From Microcella alkaliphila (GTDB lineage: Bacteria; Actinomycetota; Actinomycetes; Actinomycetales; Microbacteriaceae), in assembly GCF_002355395.1 (NCBI RefSeq), contig NZ_AP017315.1, positions 992,001 to 1,056,000 on the forward strand: a stretch of DNA of 64,000 bases. The letters run 5' to 3'. The position numbers were made by a program, and so were the translations under genes. The notes beneath the pieces are model-generated. The model saw nothing but the letters and a program-made list of their open reading frames with translations, searched no databases and was not told the DNA's origin. This document shows positions 47,157-54,781 of this stretch, in pieces. Numbering within the stretch: the stretch's first letter is position 1; the number at the start of each line of letters is the position of its first letter.

Positions 47157-47902
47157 TGTTTCGTTCCGTAATCGGTGTTATATCGCTCGAGCACGTCCGC
47201 GATCGGACCATCGAGCGCGAGAGCGCCCTTGTCGAGGTAGAGCCCGCGGGTGCAGAACCGCTTGAGGTCGCGCTCGTTGTGCGACACGAAGAACAGCGTT
47301 CGGCCACCGGAGAGCAGCTCATCGATGCGGGCGTAGCACTTGTCGCGGAAGGCTTTGTCACCGACCGCGAGCACTTCATCCACGAGCAGAATCGGCTCAT
47401 CGAGTCGCGAGATGACCGAGAACGCGAGCCGCACCTTCATGCCGCTCGACAGATGCTTGTAGGGGGTGTCGATGACGTCGCCGAGCTCCGCGAAGTCGAT
47501 GATCTCGTCGAACCGTTCGTCGATCGCGCTGCGGGTCATGCCGTGCAGCCCCGCCGTGAGGAGGACGTTTTCGCGCACGGTCAAGTCATTGACGAACCCG
47601 CCGGTGATTTCGATCAGCGGGGCGACACCCCTGTGCACGGTCACCGCGCCCTCGTCGGGCAGCATGACGCCGGCAACGAGTTTCAGCAGCGTCGACTTGC
47701 CCTGACCGTTGCGGCCGACGACGCCGATCGCCTCGCCCGCGTGCACCGTCGCCGTGACACCACGCAGCGCCCAGAACTCGCCGGGACGGGCGCGTCGGTT
47801 GCGACCCGCGAAGAGATCCTTGAACGAGCGCCGGCCGCCCCGATTGCGCCGAAAACGGATGCCCGCATCCCGTACCTCGATGACCGGTTCAGCCACGCTC
47901 AC
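47153..47902 (-). CDS. ABC transporter ATP-binding protein, polysaccharide/teichoic acid export (TagH-like)
   Basis: ATPase of 249 residues from the O-antigen/teichoic acid exporter family. Walker A GRNGQGKST (about 62-70), the family's ITGGFVNDLTVRENVLL, signature HLSSGMKVRLAFS, Walker B PILLVDEVLAVGD and the switch histidine in FFVSHN are all present. The N-terminal SFKDLFAGRNRRARPGEFWALRGVT is typical of TagH-type proteins. It pairs with the permease upstream (four-base overlap) to export an undecaprenyl-linked wall polymer made by the neighbouring transferases. Confidence 0.95.
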   Translation of the reverse strand: MSVAEPVIEVRDAGIRFRRNRGGRRSFKDLFAGRNRRARPGEFWALRGVTATVHAGEAIGVVGRNGQGKSTLLKLVAGVMLPDEGAVTVHRGVAPLIEITGGFVNDLTVRENVLLTAGLHGMTRSAIDERFDEIIDFAELGDVIDTPYKHLSSGMKVRLAFSVISRLDEPILLVDEVLAVGDKAFRDKCYARIDELLSGGRTLFFVSHNERDLKRFCTRGLYLDKGALALDGPIADVLERYNTDYGTKQ

Positions 47903-48696
47903 ACCTCCTTCAAGACGGCACGAATGGTGCGTCGGAAGACCAGCGTGCCGATGCCGAGGAAGACGAGCGACATGACGGCGGCGATGCCGACGGCCCAGAG
48001 GTCGAGCAATTCAGGGAAGAAGGCGGCGCGGTAGAGCGAGAAGATCCCGGCGAGCGGGTTGAATGCTGCCCACACCTCGAGTCCGTCGGGCAGGTCGTCG
48101 ATAGCGTAGATGATCGGCGAGGCGTAGAACAGGAACCGCAGGATGAGCTTCACCGCCCGCTCGAGGTCGCGGAAGAACACGACCAGCGGCGCGATGATCA
48201 GACCGAGCCCCACAATGACGATCGCCTGCAGTGCCACCGCGATCGGGAACCACAGCACGCCCCACGTCAGCTCGGCGCCGAACGCGATCGCGAACACGGC
48301 GATCACCGGCAGGCTGAAGAGAAACTCGATGCCCTTCGACAGCACGATGCGGTTCACCCAAATGCTGCGCGGGATGCGCGTGGACCGAACCAGCTTCGCG
48401 TCGCGGATGAACGCGCGCGTCGAATCACCGACGGCACCGGTGAACCACATCCACGGCAGCAGGCCGGCGAGTAGGAAGACGATGTATGGGCTCGCGCCGA
48501 CGGTGCGGTCGAACACCTGCGTGAAGACGAACCAGTAGATGCCCGCCATCACGAGCGGGTCGAGCACGCTCCAGAGATACCCGAGAAACGACGTCGAATA
48601 GCGCACCTTCAGGTCACGCGACGTCAGCAACCACAGCGACTGCCGGTAGGCGGCCGTGGGGGAGCGGCGCGCAGGCGTCGATGCGGCAGTGGTCAC
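47899..48696 (-). CDS. ABC transporter permease, polysaccharide/teichoic acid export (TagG-like)
   Basis: ABC-2 type permease of 265 residues with six membrane segments. It begins with the cytoplasmic amphipathic region LWLLTSRDLKVRYSTSFLGYLWSVLDPLV, which is characteristic of TagG/Wzm proteins, and contains LLPWMWFTGAV and FYASPIIYAIDDLPD. Its stop overlaps the ATPase start. The exporter probably flips a complete lipid-linked glycopolymer to the outside. Confidence 0.94.
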   Translation of the reverse strand: MTTAASTPARRSPTAAYRQSLWLLTSRDLKVRYSTSFLGYLWSVLDPLVMAGIYWFVFTQVFDRTVGASPYIVFLLAGLLPWMWFTGAVGDSTRAFIRDAKLVRSTRIPRSIWVNRIVLSKGIEFLFSLPVIAVFAIAFGAELTWGVLWFPIAVALQAIVIVGLGLIIAPLVVFFRDLERAVKLILRFLFYASPIIYAIDDLPDGLEVWAAFNPLAGIFSLYRAAFFPELLDLWAVGIAAVMSLVFLGIGTLVFRRTIRAVLKEV

Positions 48697-48774
48697 GGCA
48701 GAAACGCTAGCGGGTTCGGGCGAGAACGGATGCAGACCGAGCCGAACCGGCCCCGTGCATCCGAACGCAGCGAA

Positions 48775-49467
48775 CTAGACGAAGAGGTTCGCGCGCTCGA
48801 GGTCCTCGGCGAAGTCGACCTCGACGGCGTACAGGTCGCTGATGTCGACCGGCTCGATGCGCAGGCCGTCGTGCTGGATCGCGAGTTCGATGCCGCGCTC
48901 GAAGTAGTCCTGGTCGTCGACGCGCTTCAGCTGGGCGATCAGAGCCTGCTTGTCGGTGCTCGAGATGTAGTTGATGCCGACGGCCTCACCGAGACCACCG
49001 ACGACCTCCTTCGAGATCTCGTTGATGAAGCCCTCGGCGTCGACCGTGTACTTGACTTCTTCGTCGCTGACCTTTGCCGTGTTGACGGTGACGAAGCTGC
49101 GGTCAGCGTGCACGAGCGGGGCAGAGCGGACAAGCGCCTGCGGGTCGAACACGACGTCGCCATTCAGCCACAGAACTCCGGCCTTGCCGGTCGCCTTGAG
49201 CGCCCGCAACAGGCTCTTCGAGGTGTTGGTCTGGTCGTACGCCTCGTTGTACACGTACTCGACCTCGGGGAACGCCTCGACGATGTGCTCGAGCTTGTAC
49301 CCGACGACGGTCGTGATGACGGCGTCGTCGCCGAAGGCAGCACGGATGTTGTCGTGCTGCTGCTGCATAATGGTGCGGCCATCGCTGAGTTCGGTGAGCG
49401 GCTTCGGCAGGCTACGGCCAAGGCGGCTACCCATGCCAGCGGCAAGAATGACGACGTTGACGGTCAT
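48775..49467 (-). CDS. Nucleotidyltransferase (LicC/sugar-phosphate type)
   Basis: NTP transferase-fold enzyme of 230 residues. The N-terminal signature VVILAAGMGSRLGRSLPKPLTEL binds the nucleotide triphosphate, LWLNGDVVFDP holds the metal-binding Asp, and IEPVDISDLYAVEVDFAEDLERA is typical of the choline-phosphate/glycerol-phosphate cytidylyltransferase-like branch. A product such as a CDP-alcohol would feed the CDP-glycerol-type transferases in this cluster, but the substrate is inferred. AAAGGAG precedes the ATG. It is 78 bp upstream of the permease gene on the same strand and may head that operon. Confidence 0.88.
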   Translation of the reverse strand: MTVNVVILAAGMGSRLGRSLPKPLTELSDGRTIMQQQHDNIRAAFGDDAVITTVVGYKLEHIVEAFPEVEYVYNEAYDQTNTSKSLLRALKATGKAGVLWLNGDVVFDPQALVRSAPLVHADRSFVTVNTAKVSDEEVKYTVDAEGFINEISKEVVGGLGEAVGINYISSTDKQALIAQLKRVDDQDYFERGIELAIQHDGLRIEPVDISDLYAVEVDFAEDLERANLFV

Positions 49468-49525
49468 GACGGACTCCTTTGGAGAAGATGGGCGATGACA
49501 CTCCGTCGTGTATCGGCTGAGTTTA

Positions 49526-49550
49526 CCTGAACAGTCCGCAAATGTTCAGG
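49526..49550. promoter_or_regulatory. Inverted repeat CCTGAACA-N9-TGTTCAGG
   Basis: Perfect 8-bp arms with a 9-base spacer, located 59 bp upstream of the nucleotidyltransferase start and about 125 bp upstream of the divergent ABC gene. It is not a terminator (no T-run, wrong place). It is more likely an operator or a 5'-UTR hairpin for the wall-polymer operon. Confidence 0.5.
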
Positions 49551-49675
49551 AACTGTTGATCTCGAATCCGCAACGACGTCACCCGCAGCCGCCGTGAGCC
49601 ACGCTTTGCGAGTTATTCTCTGGTGAACGGGTGCGGTTACTACACCGACCCGTCGGCGTTGGTACGGTGGGTCGC

Positions 49676-50581
49676 GTGAGCGCCGCCAAGACGGGCCAGA
49701 AATCGGGTTCGGCCACCCCGAAACGGCCGAAGACGAGCCAAAAAGCGGCGAGTAAGAAGGGGCCGAAAGCGCAAGTCTCGCCCCCCACTGCCGCTGTCGA
49801 GCCGCCGGCGCCCGAACCGGCGCCGATCGTTCTGCAGGTGGACGCTCTGACGAAGCGCTTCGGTCGCACGACCGCGGTCGACGCCGTGTCGTTCGACGTG
49901 CGCCGCGGATCGATCTTCGGTTTCGTCGGGCCGAATGGCGCGGGCAAGACGACCACACTCGGCATGGTCACCGGGCTACTGCGCCCCGATTCTGGCCGCG
50001 TTCAGGTCGGCGCGGCGGATGTCTGGGCGAAGCCGGTCGAGGCGAAGCAACTCATCGGCGTGCTGCCCGACCGGATGCGGCTGTTCGACTTGCTCACCGG
50101 CGCGCAGCTTCTCTACTACTGCGGCGTGCTCCACGGGCTCGACCGTGAGACCGCTCGCACGCGCACGGCAGACCTCGCGCGATCGCTCGGCCTCGACGAC
50201 GCACTCGAGCGCCCCGTACGCGACTACTCGATCGGCATGATCAAGAAGATTTCGCTCGCCGCCGCTCTCATCCACTCGCCGCGCTTGCTGGTGCTCGATG
50301 AGCCATTCGAAGCCGTTGACCCCGTGTCGACACAGTTGGCCTCCGACGTGTTGCGGCGCTACGCCGATGCGGGCGGCACGGTCGTGCTCTCCAGCCACAA
50401 TATGAATTTTGTCGAGCGCATGTGCGACGAGGTAGCGGTGATCGTGGGCGGGCGCATCCTGGCGCACGGCCCGATGGACGAGGTGCGCGATGGCCTCAGC
50501 CTCGAAGAGCGCTTCGTCGAACTGGCCGGCGGACGCCAGGCAGTGGAGGGCCTCGAGTGGTTGACGACCTTCTCCGACTGA
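49676..50581 (+). CDS. ABC transporter ATP-binding protein
   Basis: ATPase of 301 residues. A 55-residue Lys/Pro/Ala-rich N-terminal extension precedes the ATPase domain: Walker A FGFVGPNGAGKTTTLG, Q-loop region around GVLPDRMRLFDLLTG, signature DYSIGMIKKISLAAAL, Walker B LLVLDEPFEAVDP and switch VVLSSHN. The signature YSIGM is a variant of LSGGQ, as in several ABC-2 exporters. The GTG at 49676 is preferred over the open frame to 49631. It overlaps the permease gene by 25 bp. The substrate is unknown. Confidence 0.9.
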   Translation: MSAAKTGQKSGSATPKRPKTSQKAASKKGPKAQVSPPTAAVEPPAPEPAPIVLQVDALTKRFGRTTAVDAVSFDVRRGSIFGFVGPNGAGKTTTLGMVTGLLRPDSGRVQVGAADVWAKPVEAKQLIGVLPDRMRLFDLLTGAQLLYYCGVLHGLDRETARTRTADLARSLGLDDALERPVRDYSIGMIKKISLAAALIHSPRLLVLDEPFEAVDPVSTQLASDVLRRYADAGGTVVLSSHNMNFVERMCDEVAVIVGGRILAHGPMDEVRDGLSLEERFVELAGGRQAVEGLEWLTTFSD

Positions 50582-52119
50582 AGTTCGCGCTCCTCGTCTC
50601 GGCTCTGCGCCCGGGTTCTCGGCGCGCGCTGCGCAGCCTCGCCGTGGCGGCTCTCGTCGTCATCGTCGCCGGCGGGATGCTCGTGGCCGGCTCGTCCGTC
50701 GACGTCACCGACCCCGGGCAGCGCGCCGCACTCGTCATTGCCGCGGGCGCGCTGTCGTTCGGCATCCTCGTCGCCCCGCTCGCGGCGGGTCTCGGGTCGG
50801 CCATGGAGCCGCGCCGTTTCGCCGCCTTTCCGATTCCTCCCGGGCGACTCGCCCTGGGCCTCTACGTGGCCGGCTTCGTGGGCGTTCCCGGCCTGCTTGC
50901 GATCACGCTGGCGGTCTCCGTCGAGAGCGCGTGGTCCGAGCATCCTGGCCGCGGCGTTGCGGTCGCGGCCGGCGTGATCACGGCGCTCACGATCATCCTG
51001 TCGTCGCAGTTGCTGGTGGCGATCGCGGCGCAGCTGGCGGTCTCCGAGCCGGCCGCGCGGGCCGTCACGGGCACAGCTCGCGCTGTCGTTGCCGTCGCCA
51101 TCGCCAGCGCGGTCCTCGCGGCGGTTGTCGCCGTGCGCGGAGACGACGAGGCGGCACTTGTTCGCTTCGCGACCGTCGTGGGTCGCAGCCCCGGAGGCTT
51201 GACCTGGGCGGCCATCGGCGAGCCGGGGGGTGAAGTCGCGTTCCGGTTGAGTGTCGCGGTCGTCGCGCTGCTGGCGCTCGGCGCGCTCTGGTTCGGCGTC
51301 GTCAGCCGGCTCATGGTTGCCGCGCAGCGGCAGCGCCCCGCCGACGATCGCCAGATCGATGCGGGGCTCGGCTGGTTCGACATGACGCCGGCGACGCCCG
51401 GCGGCGTGATCGCAGCGCGCTCACTGCTCTACTGGACGCGCGACCCGCGCTACCGGGTGGTGCTGCTTGGCCTCCCGCTGGCACCGCCGCTCATCATGGT
51501 CGCGCTCCTGATCGCCGGTATTCCGCTGCCGCTGCTGTGGCTGATTCCGCTGCCGTTCCTCGCGCTCTTCCTCGGCTGGTTCAGTCACAACGACGCCGCA
51601 TACGATCACACCGCGATTTGGATGCACGTCTCCGCGCCCCTGCGCGGTGCCGCCGACCGTTGGGGTCGCCTCGTGCCGCCTCTCGTGCTCGGCGTCCCGC
51701 TCGTACTGATCACCGCGCCGCTCTTCGCGCTCTGGTCAGGCATCGACAACGGCTTCGAAGCCCTTGCGGGCATCAGCCTCGGCCTGTTGTTCACCGGCCT
51801 CGGAGTGTCGAGCGTCGTCTCGGCGCTCGCCCCCTACCCGGCAGCGCGCCCCGGTGCCGGCCCGTTCGATCAGCCGCCGCTCACCGGTTCGCGCTCGTTC
51901 TGGGCGCAGGCGGGGTCGCTGATCGCCACCCTCGGATTCATGTCACCAGCACTCACGGTCGCCTGGTGGGGCCTCATCGCGGATGCTCGCTGGCTGCCCA
52001 TCGCGGGCCTCGCGGGCATAGCAACCGGCCTCGTCATGCTCGGCCTCGGCGTGCTCGTTGGGGGACAGGTGTTCAAGCGCCGCGCACCCGACCTGCTGTC
52101 TCTCGCCCAGCGCACCTAA
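50557..52119 (+). CDS. ABC-2-like transporter permease
   Basis: Membrane protein of 520 residues with about 12 hydrophobic segments arranged in two blocks (20-260 and 320-510), which is typical of large actinobacterial ABC-2 permeases with no sequence-named substrate. The GTG at 50557 has GGAGGG six bases upstream and lies within the end of the ATPase gene, so the two are coupled. The longer open frame (from 50422) is overlap. Confidence 0.85.
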   Translation: MVDDLLRLKFALLVSALRPGSRRALRSLAVAALVVIVAGGMLVAGSSVDVTDPGQRAALVIAAGALSFGILVAPLAAGLGSAMEPRRFAAFPIPPGRLALGLYVAGFVGVPGLLAITLAVSVESAWSEHPGRGVAVAAGVITALTIILSSQLLVAIAAQLAVSEPAARAVTGTARAVVAVAIASAVLAAVVAVRGDDEAALVRFATVVGRSPGGLTWAAIGEPGGEVAFRLSVAVVALLALGALWFGVVSRLMVAAQRQRPADDRQIDAGLGWFDMTPATPGGVIAARSLLYWTRDPRYRVVLLGLPLAPPLIMVALLIAGIPLPLLWLIPLPFLALFLGWFSHNDAAYDHTAIWMHVSAPLRGAADRWGRLVPPLVLGVPLVLITAPLFALWSGIDNGFEALAGISLGLLFTGLGVSSVVSALAPYPAARPGAGPFDQPPLTGSRSFWAQAGSLIATLGFMSPALTVAWWGLIADARWLPIAGLAGIATGLVMLGLGVLVGGQVFKRRAPDLLSLAQRT

Positions 52120-52141
52120 GCCCGCGCGTAGAATCGTGCCC

Positions 52142-52408
52142 ATGGCTACGACCGACGATGCAGGGCAGGGTGGCGGCGTCGACGTGCTCGACCGCGAGCT
52201 CGAGAAGCTCCTCGAGGGTGAACAGCTCGAAGACGGCGACCACGAGCGGTTCTCGCACTATGTGCCGAAGGACAAGATCCTCGAGTCGGCCCTGACGGGT
52301 AAGCCCGTTCGCGCCCTGTGCGGCAAGAAGTGGATTCCGGGGCGTGACCCCGAGAAGTTTCCGGTCTGCCCCGACTGCAAGAAGATCTACGAACGCATGA
52401 AGGCCTAG
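52142..52408 (+). CDS. DUF3039 family protein
   Basis: Small actinobacterial protein of 88 residues. An acidic N-terminal half (LDRELEKLLEGEQLEDGDHERFSHYVPKDKI) is followed by a C-terminal zinc-finger-like part with ALCGKKWIPGRD and FPVCPDCKKIYE, giving Cys-x(15)-Cys-x2-Cys spacing. The function is unknown. The ATG at 52142 is the family start; the frame is open further upstream into the permease end. Confidence 0.9.
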   Translation: MATTDDAGQGGGVDVLDRELEKLLEGEQLEDGDHERFSHYVPKDKILESALTGKPVRALCGKKWIPGRDPEKFPVCPDCKKIYERMKA

Positions 52409-52595
52409 CCGCCAGCGGTTACCGCTGCCGCTTGCCGGCTTCGTCCACTGCGGCTTGCCCGGCGCACCTGCATTCCTCGCGGGCGCTGAATGTGCGGTTG
52501 TGGCTGTCTCCTCCCCAGGCATCGCGCCACGACTGCATACTCGAGAAACGCCCCGCCGCTGCTCTGGCCCATTCCCGAAGCGGCACAGTCGCGTC

Positions 52596-53636
52596 ATGCC
52601 CGCACGACCACAACCATTGCCCACGCAGCTCGAGAGTGGTCCGTTCGCCGTGTCGAGGGATGGGGCCCATGGCGTCTCACGAGGCCGCCTCCGTGCATCC
52701 GATATTGCACGCCCACATCGCGGCGTTGCCGTCGCGCAAGCCGCATTCCAGACCCTTCAAGAACGGGCGGCTGCCGCACTGCTTTTCGTTGGGCCCAATG
52801 CCTGGGTGTCTCACTCGACCGCGGTGCTAATCGCAGGGCTTCCGCTTCCCCGACGTCTCGAGACTGGGCCTATTCATGTCGCGGCGGCGCCTCCTCGAGC
52901 AGCGCCGCGTGCGCGGGGAATCATCGGTCATCGTCTCAATCTTCGTGATCATGAGCGCGATGTCCTTCACGCCACCGGGCTAAACCGGGAGTGGACCGAC
53001 CTTCGTGCAGTCGCCGCTCCGCGGGCACTGTTGACTGTCGCGTCGGAGCTCAGTCTCCCCGATCTCATCGCGGTTGTTGACGCACTGCGGTTTCGAACGT
53101 CTGACACTGACCGAACCCTCGCCGATTCGGGCGAGCGAGGGTGGGGCAACTCACAAAGCTGGGATGACAACCGGCTGGCCCAGGAGATGGGGCGTCTTTT
53201 CGCTGAGCACACCGGATCCCGTGGCCTCGTCGCGCTCAAGTCCGCATGGAAGGCGAGTCGACTCGGCGTCCGTTCGCGGCCCGAGTCACTCCTGCGCACG
53301 GCGTTGTGCGCGGCGCGTCTTCCCGAGCCTGTCGTCGGCCACACCATCTTTGGTGCCGGTTGGACGGCAACGCCTGACCTCGCCTGGCCACAGTGGAACG
53401 TCTTGGTCGAGTACGAGGGCGAGCATCACCGCACGAGTAAGCGCCAATTCGAGCACGATCTCGAACGTTTTGAGCGCTACATCGATGAGGGGTGGAGGCC
53501 GATACGCGTTCTCCGCCCAGACCTCTTTCACAACCCGGTACCCATGCTGTACCGGGTAGCTGACCGGCTTCGCTCGGCTGGCTGGTGCCCACGACGTCAC
53601 TGGGCCCTGCGGCCCGTGCCGGCTTTTCTGCCCTAA
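52596..53636 (+). CDS. DUF559/Vsr-like endonuclease-fold protein
   Basis: Protein of 346 residues. The N-terminal part (PLPTQLESGPFAVSRDGAHGVSRGRLRASDIARPHRGVAV) resembles the winged-helix-like AbiEi-type start seen in many actinobacterial proteins, and the C-terminus has the restriction-endonuclease-like core DLAWPQWNVLVEYEGEHHRTSKRQFEHDLERFERYIDEGWRPIRVLRPD, where VEYEG and the downstream Lys/Arg residues fit the DUF559/Vsr fold. The D-(x)n-E-x-E catalytic pattern is plausible. The ATG at 52596 fits family starts; the frame is open to 52455. It stands alone, so a toxin-antitoxin role is not supported. Confidence 0.75.
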   Translation: MPARPQPLPTQLESGPFAVSRDGAHGVSRGRLRASDIARPHRGVAVAQAAFQTLQERAAAALLFVGPNAWVSHSTAVLIAGLPLPRRLETGPIHVAAAPPRAAPRARGIIGHRLNLRDHERDVLHATGLNREWTDLRAVAAPRALLTVASELSLPDLIAVVDALRFRTSDTDRTLADSGERGWGNSQSWDDNRLAQEMGRLFAEHTGSRGLVALKSAWKASRLGVRSRPESLLRTALCAARLPEPVVGHTIFGAGWTATPDLAWPQWNVLVEYEGEHHRTSKRQFEHDLERFERYIDEGWRPIRVLRPDLFHNPVPMLYRVADRLRSAGWCPRRHWALRPVPAFLP

Positions 53637-53684
53637 CCGGACGACGACCATAGTCGCCGCTATCAGGGGGCCTGAGTGTGCACT

Positions 53685-53719
53685 TGTGGTTGCGCCGCTG
53701 CGCCGTGTCCAACCACAAC
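53685..53719. other. Hairpin between convergent genes
   Basis: TTGTGGTTG (53685-53693) and CAACCACAA (53711-53719) form a perfect 9-bp stem with a 17-base loop in the 197-bp gap between the endonuclease-like and VKOR genes. It is less GC-rich than other terminators here and has no T-run. Nothing else is seen in the gap. Confidence 0.4.
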
Positions 53720-53833
53720 TGCAACCTCGGCCGAGAGTGTGCGAGGGCTGCCGTCGTTGCCTGTCCACGACACGCCGAACCGGAGCCGCCGCGCCTTCCC
53801 GTGTAGGCGCGTTGGCGCCAAACCCGTCGCGCC

Positions 53834-54439
53834 CTACCGCAGACCGAGGCTGGCGAGCAGCGTCGGGAAGACGGCGATTATGGTCAGCGCGATCGCCGCG
53901 TACGTCGCCACGACGAAGACCCACGTGAACGGCAGGATGCGCGCGGCGGCTCTCTGCGCCCGCCCGCCACGCCGCGTCAGCTTTCCGGTCGCGAGGCTCC
54001 ACCACAGCGTCGACCAGAACAGCGGAATCGCTGCAGCCCACACCACCATGCAGTACGGGCACAGCACGCCGATGACGAACACCGACTGCTGGAAGAGCCA
54101 CAGCACGAAGAGGAAGGCGACGCTCACGCCGCTGAGGAAAAGCCCCCAGAACCAGCGGTCGAATCGGGCCCCGGCGAGCAGCGCGACGCCCACCGCCATC
54201 GGCGCGACGAAGCCGGTGACACCGAGCAGGGGGTTGGGAAACCCGAGGAGTGATGCCTGCGGCGTGACCATGACGCTGCCGCACGATAGCAACGGGTTGA
54301 CGTCGCATGCGATCTCGTAGGTGGGGTCGGCGAGGCTGCGCACGCGCTCGACGATGAGTGCCATGGCGCCCCACCATCCGACCGCGCCGGTGATCATCAG
54401 GGTGAGGGCCATCGCCCAGGGCCGTCGCGCTTCGCTCAC
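53834..54439 (-). CDS. Vitamin K epoxide reductase (VKOR) family protein
   Basis: Membrane protein of 201 residues with four to five transmembrane segments. It has the two VKOR cysteine pairs: CDVNPLLSCGSV in the first periplasmic loop and the CxxC active site in IGVLCPYCMVVW. In actinobacteria VKOR reoxidises a DsbA-like protein using menaquinone, driving disulfide formation in secreted proteins. No fused thioredoxin domain is present, so a separate partner is needed. A GTG at 54439 begins the family-like region; upstream codons overlap the rne promoter region. Divergent from rne. Confidence 0.92.
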   Translation of the reverse strand: MSEARRPWAMALTLMITGAVGWWGAMALIVERVRSLADPTYEIACDVNPLLSCGSVMVTPQASLLGFPNPLLGVTGFVAPMAVGVALLAGARFDRWFWGLFLSGVSVAFLFVLWLFQQSVFVIGVLCPYCMVVWAAAIPLFWSTLWWSLATGKLTRRGGRAQRAAARILPFTWVFVVATYAAIALTIIAVFPTLLASLGLR

Positions 54440-54781
54440 CGCCCCAGTATCGCCCGTCGCGCTTCGGCGCGCCTGGGCCGAACGTCCTGTCTTGCCCCTG
54501 TCGCGTGCGATAATGAGGCGCAATCGATGCGGGTCCCGCTCGCGTCGACACACGAAAAGCTTTCCGGGTACAGACCGGGCCGGCCGAGCGGCGCACGACG
54601 CGTCACGGCTGTCGGATAGCCAGCTCCGCACCTGACAGCGTGGTGACAGCGCGCGAAGGTTCCGTTCCGCCCCGATTGTGCGGCACGGCACCGCCAAATG
54701 AAGAGTTCGCCGGATGCTCGCGGGCGTTCGGCACAACAGGTTCCGTCTGGCAGACCCAGACGATCGAGGAGTGCACCAGCG
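54440..54781 (+). promoter_or_regulatory. VKOR-rne divergent region and long rne leader
   Basis: No gene is seen in these 342 bp. GATAAT at 54509-54514 is a good -10 candidate for rne, which would give a leader of about 260 nt. Within it a TCTGG/CCAGA hairpin (about 54750-54765) and a GAGGAG (54765-54770) precede the start. Long, folded leaders are known for RNase E genes that regulate their own mRNA; here this is inference. Confidence 0.45.

Noticed and set aside
49526..49550. LexA/SOS box
   Set aside because: The arms resemble GAAC...GTTC, but the 9-base spacer is too long for the actinobacterial SOS box, and no SOS gene is adjacent.
52596..53636. AbiE-type toxin-antitoxin system
   Set aside because: The N-terminus resembles AbiEi, but there is no AbiEii nucleotidyltransferase partner next to it.
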